Assembly: GCA_937870605.1 (NCBI GenBank)
Contig: CALMZW010000426.1
Span: 1 to 6,251, forward strand
Direction: 5' to 3'
Source of the DNA: an uncultured Synergistaceae bacterium
GTDB taxonomy: Bacteria; Synergistota; Synergistia; Synergistales; Aminobacteriaceae
DNA length: 6,251 nt
This document shows, in pieces, positions 1 through 5,870 of this stretch (its first letter is position 1; every line of letters begins with the position of its first letter). Under the pieces are notes generated by a model that saw only the letters and a list, made by a program, of their open reading frames with translations, did no database searches and had not been told where the DNA came from. The position numbers and the translations under genes were made by a program.

Positions 1-233
1 CGCAACAGGCCTCCGCGTCCGACGACGCCGTCGAGATCCTCCGGCCTGGTCCCGTGGGACGCCATGGCCTTCATGATCTCCTGGAAACGGAATTCCTCCT
101 GCTCCGGGATTCCCTTGAAGCGGCGGATGACATCGATATCGTACCGCTGGGTGTCGGACCAGACTTCCTTCCCGTCCTCAAAGAGCGCTACCTTCGTGCT
201 CGTAGACCCGGGGTTGATCGCAAGAACCTTCAT
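1..233 (-). CDS. buk: Butyrate kinase, second copy (N-terminal part, runs off window edge)
   Basis: Butyrate kinase of the acetokinase/ASKHA superfamily, which would transfer phosphate from an acyl phosphate to ADP, giving a free short-chain fatty acid and ATP in the cytoplasm. Only the first 77 residues are visible. They begin MKVLAINPGSTSTK, the phosphate-binding N-terminal strand and loop of the family (INPGSTSTK at residues 6-14), and end in the conserved GRGGLL motif. The two bases left at the edge (CG) force the next residue to be Arg, giving the usual GRGGLLR. The ATG at 233-231 is preceded by GGAGGC at 246-241 with 7 bases between, which fixes the start. The gene follows a phosphate butyryltransferase after a 127-base structured gap. 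It is clearly diverged from the butyrate kinase at 2215-3306. The family call is secure; the acyl substrate (butyrate, isobutyrate, isovalerate) is not known. Confidence 0.9.
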   Translation of the reverse strand, partial: MKVLAINPGSTSTKVALFEDGKEVWSDTQRYDIDVIRRFKGIPEQEEFRFQEIMKAMASHGTRPEDLDGVVGRGGLL

Positions 234-261
234 AGCATGCGCCTCCAATCGGTCACGCATC

Positions 262-281
262 CCGCGCGTTCGGCCGCGCGG
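262..281 (-). other. Perfect hairpin just upstream of the second buk
   Basis: A 7-bp perfect inverted repeat (CCGCGCG / CGCGCGG on the minus strand) closes a 6-base loop. It lies 28 bases before the ATG of the partial buk and ends 15 bases before its ribosome-binding site. No T-run follows on the minus strand, so it is not a normal intrinsic terminator. It may stabilise or process the mRNA, or tune expression of the last gene; that role is inference. Confidence 0.5.
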
Positions 282-297
282 AATATGATATGAGACG

Positions 298-332
298 GGC
301 CGGAGGAAAGGCTGTCGCGCCCTCCCCCGGCC
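298..332 (-). other. Imperfect GC-rich hairpin in the ptb-buk gap
   Basis: On the minus strand GGCCGGGGGAGG is followed, after 14 bases, by CCTCCGGCC. This can form 5 plus 4 base pairs with a 3-base G bulge. The downstream bases (CGTCTCATATC) contain no T-tract, so Rho-independent termination is not supported. With the hairpin at 262-281 it makes this 127-base intercistronic gap unusually structured. Confidence 0.35.
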
Positions 333-360
333 GTTTCATTCGAATCGGATCGGGATTCCG

Positions 361-1293
361 CTACTTTTTCTGGAACGCGGAAAGCGCCACGGCGGCGGCG
401 ACGGAAAGCAGCTTCGCCCTCGGGGAATCGGCGCGGCTCGTAAGCACCACGGGCGCGGTCGCGCCGAGGATCAGCCCGGCGGTCTCGTTCTTCGAGAAGT
501 ACACGAGCGCCTTGACCATCATGTTGCCCGCGTCGATGTTCGGGACGATCATGACATCGGCGTGTCCGGCGACCGGCGAGACGATGCCCTTGGTCTTCGC
601 GGATTCCTCGGAAACGGCGTTGTCGAGCGCGAACGGGCCGTCGACGATGCAGTTCTTGATCTGCCCGCGGCGGTTCATCTGCGTCAGGGCGGCGGCGTCG
701 AGCGTGCAGGGCATATCCGGGTTGACCACTTCGACGGCGGCGAGAACGGCGACCTTGGGCTCCACGACGCCGAAGGCGCGGGCGAGGTTCACGGTATTCT
801 GAAGGATGTCGGCCTTGGCGGCGAGATCCGGGTACATGTTGAAGGCGGCGTCCGCGATGAAGAAGACGTGGTCGAAGCCCTCGACGGTGTGGAAGTAGCA
901 ATGGGAGATCGTGTTCTTTCCGGAACGCAGGCCGACTTCCTTGTTGAGCATCGCGCGCAGGAAGTTGTTGGTGTGGATCTGGCCCTTCATGTAGATGTCG
1001 GCTTCGCCGGAGGAGACGAGCGCGACGGACTTCATGCCCATCTGTCCCTCGTTGCTCTCGTCGATGACCTTGTAGTTCGCGAGATCCACGCCGGCCTGTT
1101 CGGCCGCGGCCTTGATCTTCGCGCCGTTCCCGACGAGGATCGAGTTCGCGAACCCGGCCGCGCGGGCCTCTTCAAGCGCGGAAATCAACCCGGCGTCTTC
1201 GGCCATGGCCACCGAGACGGTCTTGGGGCCCTGTTCCTTGCCGATCTTCTTCGCGTATTCCAGCAGTGCGGACAACGTACGGATCTGTTCCAT
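361..1293 (-). CDS. ptb: Phosphate butyryltransferase, second copy
   Basis: Cytoplasmic phosphotransacylase exchanging the CoA of butyryl-CoA (or a similar short or branched acyl-CoA) for phosphate, giving the acyl phosphate used by butyrate kinase. The product is 310 residues, close to the ~300 usual for Ptb and shorter than typical Pta. Family motifs are YMKGQIHT (101-108), NMYPDL (152-157), AAVEVVNPDM (185-194), DGPFALDNAVSE (218-229), SPVAGHADVMIVPN (239-252) and VLTSR (283-287). A GTG at 1302 would add three residues, but AAGGAGG at 1309-1303 runs straight into it and sits 9 bases before the ATG at 1293, so the ATG is preferred. The gene starts 19 bases after the first ptb ends. The two Ptb proteins match strongly in the C-terminal half and much less in the first ~90 residues. 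Substrate preference cannot be read from sequence; a broader acyl or acetyl phosphotransferase remains possible. Confidence 0.93.
   Translation of the reverse strand: MEQIRTLSALLEYAKKIGKEQGPKTVSVAMAEDAGLISALEEARAAGFANSILVGNGAKIKAAAEQAGVDLANYKVIDESNEGQMGMKSVALVSSGEADIYMKGQIHTNNFLRAMLNKEVGLRSGKNTISHCYFHTVEGFDHVFFIADAAFNMYPDLAAKADILQNTVNLARAFGVVEPKVAVLAAVEVVNPDMPCTLDAAALTQMNRRGQIKNCIVDGPFALDNAVSEESAKTKGIVSPVAGHADVMIVPNIDAGNMMVKALVYFSKNETAGLILGATAPVVLTSRADSPRAKLLSVAAAVALSAFQKK
608..642. repeat. 35-bp direct repeat, copy in second ptb
   Basis: These 35 bases are identical to 1548-1582, 940 bases away in the other ptb. Both copies encode the same part of the conserved DGPFALDNAVSE segment. The identity reflects shared ancestry, possibly helped by gene conversion, rather than a mobile repeat. 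Confidence 0.8.
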
Positions 1294-1302
1294 AACTGAC
1301 AC

Positions 1303-1309
1303 CCTCCTT
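1303..1309 (-). promoter_or_regulatory. Ribosome-binding site deciding the second ptb start
   Basis: AAGGAGG, a near-perfect anti-16S match, lies 9 bases upstream of the ATG at 1293-1291. A GTG in the same frame begins at 1302, immediately after this site, which is too close to be used. The site therefore argues for the shorter, 310-residue protein. Confidence 0.8.
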
Positions 1310-1312
1310 CAA

Positions 1313-2218
1313 TTATCGCGCCACCACCGCGCCGAGCGCGATGGAGAGCAATTTTGTTTCCATAGAGTCGAACCGGCTCGTCAGGACGATAGGTTTGCGC
1401 GCGCCCAAAACCACGCCGGCGCCGCGTTCTTTCGCGAGATACGTCATCACCTTGCCGACGAGGTTGCCGCACTCGATGTTCGGGACCAGAAGGATATCCG
1501 CGTTCCCGGCGACGGGAGACCGGATCCCCTTTGTCTTCGCCGCCTCTTCGGAAACGGCGTTGTCGAGCGCGAACGGGCCGTCCACGACGCACCCCTTGAT
1601 CTGTCCGCGGTCGCTCATCTTCGCGAGGGCGGCGGCATCCAGCGTGCACGCCATGTCGGGGTTCACGACCTCGACGGCCGCCAGCGCCGCGATCATCGGA
1701 CACGCAACGCCGATTTTATGATAGCACTCCACGGCGTTCTCGATAATCCCGACCTTCGTCTGCAGGTCGGGATACATGTTCATCCCGCCGTCGGTCAGGC
1801 CGAAGATCCGTCCGCCCATGACGGTGATCTCCTGCAGGAAGAGGTGCGACAGAAGCGATCCGGCCCGCAGCCCCCACTCCTTGTTGAGCACGGACTTGAG
1901 CAGCGTCGCCGTCTTCACGAGCCCCTTCATGAGCAGGTCGGCGTCTCCGCCGGAGACCATTTTGACGGACTTCTCCACCGCGAGGTAATCGGTCTTCTCG
2001 TCGACGATCTCGATGCCGTCGAGGCTCAGTCCGTCCTTTTCGGCGAGCACGCGGATCTTTTCCGCGTCGCCGACCAGAACGCTGTTGACCAGATTCCTGT
2101 CGCGGGCGGCGCACACGGCGGCAAGCGCGTCGTCGCCGTAGGGACAGGCGACCGCGATCGTCATCTTCCTGCCGCTCGCGCACAGATCCATCAGAAAGTC
2201 CAGGTTGTGAATCGTCAT
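1313..2218 (-). CDS. ptb: Phosphate butyryltransferase, first copy
   Basis: Second phosphotransacylase of the window, expected to interconvert an acyl-CoA plus phosphate with an acyl phosphate plus CoA. The product is 301 residues, the usual Ptb length. Motifs include LLMKGLVKT (95-103), NMYPDL (147-152), AAVEVVNPDM (180-189), DGPFALDNAVSE (213-224), SPVAGNADILLVPN (234-247) and VLTSR (278-282). The frame stays open upstream as far as 3001, but that stretch is antisense-free shadow inside buk. The true start is the ATG at 2218-2216, which overlaps the buk stop as ATGA and has GGGAGGG at 2233-2227 with 8 bases between. Such overlap implies translational coupling with the butyrate kinase, so the two enzymes of one pathway would be made together. 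The N-terminal part differs markedly from the other Ptb, consistent with a different acyl substrate, which is inference. Confidence 0.93.
   Translation of the reverse strand: MTIHNLDFLMDLCASGRKMTIAVACPYGDDALAAVCAARDRNLVNSVLVGDAEKIRVLAEKDGLSLDGIEIVDEKTDYLAVEKSVKMVSGGDADLLMKGLVKTATLLKSVLNKEWGLRAGSLLSHLFLQEITVMGGRIFGLTDGGMNMYPDLQTKVGIIENAVECYHKIGVACPMIAALAAVEVVNPDMACTLDAAALAKMSDRGQIKGCVVDGPFALDNAVSEEAAKTKGIRSPVAGNADILLVPNIECGNLVGKVMTYLAKERGAGVVLGARKPIVLTSRFDSMETKLLSIALGAVVAR
1548..1582. repeat. 35-bp direct repeat, copy in first ptb
   Basis: Exact partner of 608-642 in the same orientation. One mismatch after the identical run is followed by four more identical bases. Recombination between the copies would delete 940 bases and leave one in-frame hybrid ptb. 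Confidence 0.8.
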
Positions 2219-3306
2219 CGTTTCGTCCCTCCCGTATACTCCCCGTACCGTTTGGCGGTCTCCTCGCCCGAAAGCACGCGCAGCGCCCCCTCGGCGAGCG
2301 CCTTCATCTCGTCCTCGCCCGGGTAGAGCAGCACGGGCGCGATCCATTGCACCCGCTCCTGAATGAGCAGGATGAAGTCGCTGTCGAACGCCACGCCTCC
2401 CGTGAACAGGATCGCGTCGACCTTTCCGTCGATCGCGGCCGCGTGGGCGCCGATCTCCCGCGCGATAGTGTACGCCATCGCCCGGTAGACGGCCTTCGCC
2501 CGCTCGTCGCCCGCGGCGATCCGCGCCTTGACCTCGCGGAGGTCGCTCGTTCCGAGATGCGCGAACATGCCTCCCTGCCCGGCGAGCCGGCGGAGCATGT
2601 CCCGGAGCGACAGCGCCCCGCTGAAGCACAGGCGGACGAGGTCTCCCGCGGGGAGCCCTCCGGCCCGTTCGGGAGAGAAGGGACCGAAGTCGTTGCCGCA
2701 GTTGACGTCGACCATGCGCCCGTTCCGGTGCGCGCAGACCGTGATGCCGCCGCCGATATGCGCGACGATGAAATTCAGCTCGTCCCACGGCTTGCCGAGA
2801 TCCTTCGCGGCGCGGCGCACGGTCGCCTTGACGTTCAGCGCGTGACCGAGGGAAACCTTGGGAAGTTCGGGCATTCCCGTGATCCGGGCGACATCCTCCA
2901 TTTCGTCCACCGCGACGGGATCGACGATGAACGAGGGGATTCCGAGCGGGTCGGCCATCGCCTTCGCGATGATGCCGCCGAGGTTGGACGCGTGCTCCCA
3001 CGGCTTGCCGACGCGGAGGCGGCTGATGAGCGGTTCGTCCACGACGTACGTCCCGCCGGGGATCGGATCCACGAGACCTCCCCGGCCGCAGACGGCGCCG
3101 AGCGTTTCGGGCGACGAGCCGTGCGCGGCTATCGCCTCTTCGATGGTTCGCCTCCGGAAGTCGAACTGATCCGCCACGTTCGCAAACGCCGCGAGTTCCG
3201 CCGGATCATGCCGCACCGTCTCACGCCACACCTCCCGGTCGGAATCGAACCAGGCGATCTTCGTACTCGTTGACCCGGGATTGATGGTCAGCACCTGAAT
3301 CCCCAC
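2215..3306 (-). CDS. buk: Butyrate kinase, first copy
   Basis: Complete 363-residue butyrate kinase of the acetokinase family, a normal length. It would make ATP from ADP and an acyl phosphate supplied by the neighbouring Ptb. Visible motifs are INPGSTSTK (8-16, phosphate loop), GRGGL (74-78), PIPGGTY (81-87), HIGGGIT (183-189), FGPFSPERAGGLP (207-219), TGGV (302-305) and PGEDEMKALAEG (329-340), covering both lobes of the ASKHA fold. The start is a GTG at 3306-3304, supported by AGGAGGG at 3320-3314 with 7 bases between; no better ATG exists. It is the first gene after a clear -10 box, and its stop overlaps the start of ptb (ATGA at 2218-2215). One oddity is GRGGLV followed by Asp80, where the partial second copy has GRGGLL followed by Arg. 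Family assignment is secure; acyl specificity is open. Confidence 0.94.
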   Translation of the reverse strand: MGIQVLTINPGSTSTKIAWFDSDREVWRETVRHDPAELAAFANVADQFDFRRRTIEEAIAAHGSSPETLGAVCGRGGLVDPIPGGTYVVDEPLISRLRVGKPWEHASNLGGIIAKAMADPLGIPSFIVDPVAVDEMEDVARITGMPELPKVSLGHALNVKATVRRAAKDLGKPWDELNFIVAHIGGGITVCAHRNGRMVDVNCGNDFGPFSPERAGGLPAGDLVRLCFSGALSLRDMLRRLAGQGGMFAHLGTSDLREVKARIAAGDERAKAVYRAMAYTIAREIGAHAAAIDGKVDAILFTGGVAFDSDFILLIQERVQWIAPVLLYPGEDEMKALAEGALRVLSGEETAKRYGEYTGGTKR

Positions 3307-3313
3307 TGATCGT

Positions 3314-3320
3314 CCCTCCT
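3314..3320 (-). promoter_or_regulatory. Ribosome-binding site for the GTG-started buk
   Basis: AGGAGGG lies 7 bases before the GTG at 3306, which decides the start of this buk. Short complementary pentamers, TCGTC at 3337-3333 and GACGA at 3314-3310, flank it and could place it in a hairpin loop. Confidence 0.75.
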
Positions 3321-3336
3321 GAACCGCAATATGACG

Positions 3337-3376
3337 AGCGAACCCGTATGTGTACTTGAATTCAGATTCGTTCGCT
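3337..3376 (-). promoter_or_regulatory. Inverted repeat in the buk-ptb leader
   Basis: AGCGAAC (3376-3370) and GTTCGCT (3343-3337) on the minus strand form a perfect 7-bp inverted repeat separated by 26 bases, which include an internal TGAATTCA palindrome. It lies within the inferred 5' leader, between the -10 box and the ribosome-binding site. It could be an operator or a leader RNA stem. No known riboswitch class was recognised. Confidence 0.35.
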
Positions 3377-3390
3377 TTTTACTGGACTCC

Positions 3391-3419
3391 ATTATACAGG
3401 ACAAGGCATGAGGAAGGAA
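3391..3419 (-). promoter_or_regulatory. Candidate promoter of the buk-ptb-ptb-buk operon
   Basis: A perfect TATAAT lies at 3396-3391 on the minus strand in an AT-richer gap between feoB and buk. At 17-bp spacing the -35 hexamer is TTCCTT (3419-3414), a poor match to TTGACA, so an activator or another sigma contact may be needed. Transcription would start near 3384, giving a leader of about 78 bases before the GTG of buk. The -10 match is seen; its activity is inferred. Confidence 0.5.
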
Positions 3420-3495
3420 GAAACGAAAGACCGCTTCCCTTCAAAAAACAAACGAACGCCGCACAAAAGGAGGGGGAACGCTCCGGCCGGAAGGG

Positions 3496-5595
3496 TCAGC
3501 GAAACAGCGGCAGAAGCAGACGTCCGATCTGGAAGACAGCGACGGACGCGAGGTATCCGGCCAGGACCGTGAACAGCACCATGAACGATGTCCACCGGAC
3601 GCTCTTCGTCTCGGCGTAGGTCGCCGCGACGGCGGCGATGCACGGAACGTAGAGCAGCGTCATCACGAGGAAGGCGTAGGCGGAGAGGGGCGTGAAGAAC
3701 TGCGCGAGCGCCGCGTCGAGCCCCGTCCCGGAGACGCCGAGCAGCGTCCCGAACGTCCCGACGATGACTTCCTTCGCGAAGAAGCCGAAAACGAGGGCGA
3801 CCGCCGCTTGCCAGAAGCCGTACCCCGCGGGCGCGAACAGCGGTGCGATCACGTGCCCGAGGCGGCCGACGAGGCTCTCCTCCCCCGCGTAGGGGACGCC
3901 CGGAGGCAGGTTCGCCATCGCCCACATCACGACGACCCCGCCGAGGATCCAGGTTCCGGCCTTTCGCAGGAACATCAATCCGCTTTCCGAGGCGCTCCGG
4001 GCGACCGTACGCAACGTGGGCGCCTGGTAGGGAGGCAGCTCGATGAACAGGTCGTTCGGCTCTCCGCGGAAGAGCGTTCCCCCGAGCAGTCTGGCGGCGA
4101 CAACGGCGACGACGACGCCGAGCACGTAGAGCGAAAAGACGACCGTCGGCGCATTGCTCCCGTAAAAGGCCCCCGCGAAAAGAATGTAGACCGGAAGGCG
4201 CGCCGAACAGCTCATGAACGGGATGACCATCAGCGTCAGAAGCCGGTCCCGGGGATTGTCGAGAATCCGCGTGGCGGCGATCGCGGGAACGTTGCAGCCG
4301 AAGCCCATGATCATCGGGATGAAGCTCTTTCCGTGCAGGCCGACCATCGCCATGATCCGGTCCATCACGAAGACGCCCCGGGCCATGTACCCCGACTCCT
4401 CGAGCATCGCGATGGCGGCGAAGAGCAGCATGATCTGCGGCACGAAAATCAGCACCGACCCAACGCCGCCGATGATCCCGTCCGACACGAGCGACGAAAG
4501 GATCGCGGGCGCCCCCATGCGCGCAAGCGCGTCGAGAACGATATCCCCGCCCAGGCGGACGCAGGTTTCGAGAACGTGCGCGATCGGGTCTCCCAGGAGA
4601 TACGTCACCTTGAAGACGCTCCACGTCGCCGCGAGGAAGATAATGAGGCCGAGAAAGGGCGACGTCACGATCCGGTCGATCCGGTCCGTGACGGAAAGGC
4701 GCTCCCGGTAGACGCGCCCCTTGGCGACGACGGCCGACGCCGTCTCCGAGACGAAACGCCACCGCCGTTCGATCGTCGCGGTGTCGAGCCCGTAGCCGAA
4801 GCGCTCCGTCAGCAGCGCGTCCTCTTCGGCGAGGATCCGGCCCGCTTCGCCGTCGGGAGAGAACTCCGCAATGCGGTCCATGACGATGGGGTCGCGTTCC
4901 GCCAGCCGAAGCGCAAGCATCCGCATCCCGCCGAACTCGTCGGACGCGGCGCGCGGCGCAGCCGACATCGCGGTTTCGAGACGGGAGACGGCCCGCTCGA
5001 CATCCGCGCCGTACGGCACGCGGATCGGGCTGCGCCGAAGGGCGCCGGCGCTCCGCATCGCGCGTTTCAGCGAGTCGACGCCGTCTCCCTGCGGGAGGCA
5101 TCGCGGCGACATGCACCCGACGCACGCGCCGCGGGAGGCGCAGCGGGCGCAATCTCCGCGCGCCAGCGTCGAGACGACGGGCGCGCCGAAACGTCGCGAC
5201 AGCGCGTCGAGATCGACGTCCATGCCGCGGCTGACCGCCAGGTCTCCCATATTCACGACGAGCAGCGCGGGGATATCGAGTTCCAGAATCTGTACGGCGA
5301 GATAGAGGCTTCGTTCGAGGTTCGACGCGTCCAGCACGATCGCGACGAGATCGGCGGAGCGTGAAAGCAGGAATTCCGTCGCGACGCGTTCGTCGGGCGA
5401 CGCCGCGCCGAGACTGTAGGTTCCGGGAAGATCCACGACGCGGATCTCGCCCCCGTCGTCCCGGAACGTCCCCTCCACAAGTTCGACCGTCACCCCGGGC
5501 CAGTTGCCGACCCGCTGGTTCGAGCCCGTCAGCGCATTGAAGAGACTCGTCTTCCCGGTATTCGGGTTTCCCGCGAGGGCGACGGAAAGATTCAT
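3496..5595 (-). CDS. feoB: Fe(II) transporter FeoB with cysteine-rich G-domain insert
   Basis: Inner-membrane ferrous-iron permease with a cytoplasmic GTPase domain; 699 residues, within the family range. The G domain has G1 GNPNTGKTS (9-17), G2 GVTVE (34-38), G3 DLPG (55-58), G4 NMGD (115-118) and a G5-like STLA (142-145). A helical cytosolic region (about 175-300) precedes a multi-helix membrane part from about residue 314. That part has the conserved GFGCNVPAI (431-439), FMSCSARLPVY (460-470), FFAKEVIVGT (605-614) and LLYVPCIAAVAATY (647-660) segments, with Cys434, Cys463 and Cys652. Unusually, five cysteines in a CX2CX5CX2CX4C pattern (149, 152, 158, 161, 166) lie between G5 and GDGVDSL (170-176). 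The ATG at 5595 fits the family N-terminus; its ribosome-binding site is weak (AGG 8 bases upstream), so translation may depend on feoA upstream. No feoC follows; buk is next after 189 bases. Confidence 0.97.
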   Translation of the reverse strand: MNLSVALAGNPNTGKTSLFNALTGSNQRVGNWPGVTVELVEGTFRDDGGEIRVVDLPGTYSLGAASPDERVATEFLLSRSADLVAIVLDASNLERSLYLAVQILELDIPALLVVNMGDLAVSRGMDVDLDALSRRFGAPVVSTLARGDCARCASRGACVGCMSPRCLPQGDGVDSLKRAMRSAGALRRSPIRVPYGADVERAVSRLETAMSAAPRAASDEFGGMRMLALRLAERDPIVMDRIAEFSPDGEAGRILAEEDALLTERFGYGLDTATIERRWRFVSETASAVVAKGRVYRERLSVTDRIDRIVTSPFLGLIIFLAATWSVFKVTYLLGDPIAHVLETCVRLGGDIVLDALARMGAPAILSSLVSDGIIGGVGSVLIFVPQIMLLFAAIAMLEESGYMARGVFVMDRIMAMVGLHGKSFIPMIMGFGCNVPAIAATRILDNPRDRLLTLMVIPFMSCSARLPVYILFAGAFYGSNAPTVVFSLYVLGVVVAVVAARLLGGTLFRGEPNDLFIELPPYQAPTLRTVARSASESGLMFLRKAGTWILGGVVVMWAMANLPPGVPYAGEESLVGRLGHVIAPLFAPAGYGFWQAAVALVFGFFAKEVIVGTFGTLLGVSGTGLDAALAQFFTPLSAYAFLVMTLLYVPCIAAVAATYAETKSVRWTSFMVLFTVLAGYLASVAVFQIGRLLLPLFR

Positions 5596-5645
5596 GTCAG
5601 CGACCTGTGTTTGTATCTTCTAACTGATCGGACGAGAGCAAAACC

Positions 5646-5870
5646 CTATTCCTCGTCGCTGACCAGAATCTTCTCCGCGATCCCGCGCCCCACGGCGAAC
5701 CGCGCGTCCCCGACGCCGAGCATGACGGGACCGCCCTGGTTGCGCAGCACCCGGATCCTCGCGCCCGGATACACGCCGACCTCGCACAGCCGCCGCGCCA
5801 TATTGCCGCAGCCGAGCAGGCGAAGTACGCGAACCTCGCGGCCTTCAGCTATGTTCTTCACCGGACACAT
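5646..5870 (-). CDS. feoA: FeoA, small SH3-like ferrous-iron uptake protein
   Basis: Small cytoplasmic SH3-like protein of the Feo system, needed in characterised bacteria for FeoB-dependent Fe(II) uptake and thought to act on FeoB directly. The 74-residue product matches the family (about 75 residues): MCPVKNIAEG start, LGCGNMARRLCEVGVYPG core (19-36), RIRVLRNQGGPVML (38-51) and a closing strand GRGIAEKILV (61-70). An in-frame ATG at 5879 would add three residues, but GGGGGAG at 5886-5880 abuts it and sits 9 bases before the ATG at 5870, so the latter is preferred. The start overlaps the end of the repressor gene by 26 bases, and feoB begins 50 bases after its stop, so all three are probably co-transcribed. 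Cys2, Cys21 and Cys29 are present; any metal role is unproven. Confidence 0.92.
   Translation of the reverse strand: MCPVKNIAEGREVRVLRLLGCGNMARRLCEVGVYPGARIRVLRNQGGPVMLGVGDARFAVGRGIAEKILVSDEE

Noticed and set aside
1294..1302. GTG start adding three residues to the second ptb
   Set aside because: The ribosome-binding site directly abuts the GTG, leaving no spacing, and fits the ATG at 1293.
1112..2326. Plus-strand 404-residue ORF opposite the two ptb genes
   Set aside because: Composition is Arg/His/Asp-rich as expected for the antisense of GC-rich coding DNA, and it lies over well-recognised Ptb genes; no family resemblance.
2219..3001. Upstream extension of the first ptb frame to a 562-residue ORF
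   Set aside because: The extra residues are Arg/Gly-rich low-quality sequence read in another frame of buk. The conserved Ptb start with its own ribosome-binding site is at 2218.
3437..3495. CCCTTC / GAAGGG inverted repeat after feoB as a terminator
   Set aside because: Arms are only 6 bp with a loop of 47 bases, and the T-run lies inside the loop before the second arm, not after a stem.
3392..5152. Minus-strand 586-residue ORF in another frame of feoB
   Set aside because: Shadow frame, dominated by Arg runs; the FeoB frame carries all family motifs.
3808..5364. Plus-strand 518-residue ORF opposite feoB
   Set aside because: Long antisense ORFs are common in GC-rich genes. Sequence is highly charged with no recognisable domain, while the minus strand encodes an intact FeoB.
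5596..5645. Possible promoter or DtxR-type operator between feoA and feoB
   Set aside because: No -35/-10 pair with proper spacing and no convincing palindrome was found in these 50 bases.
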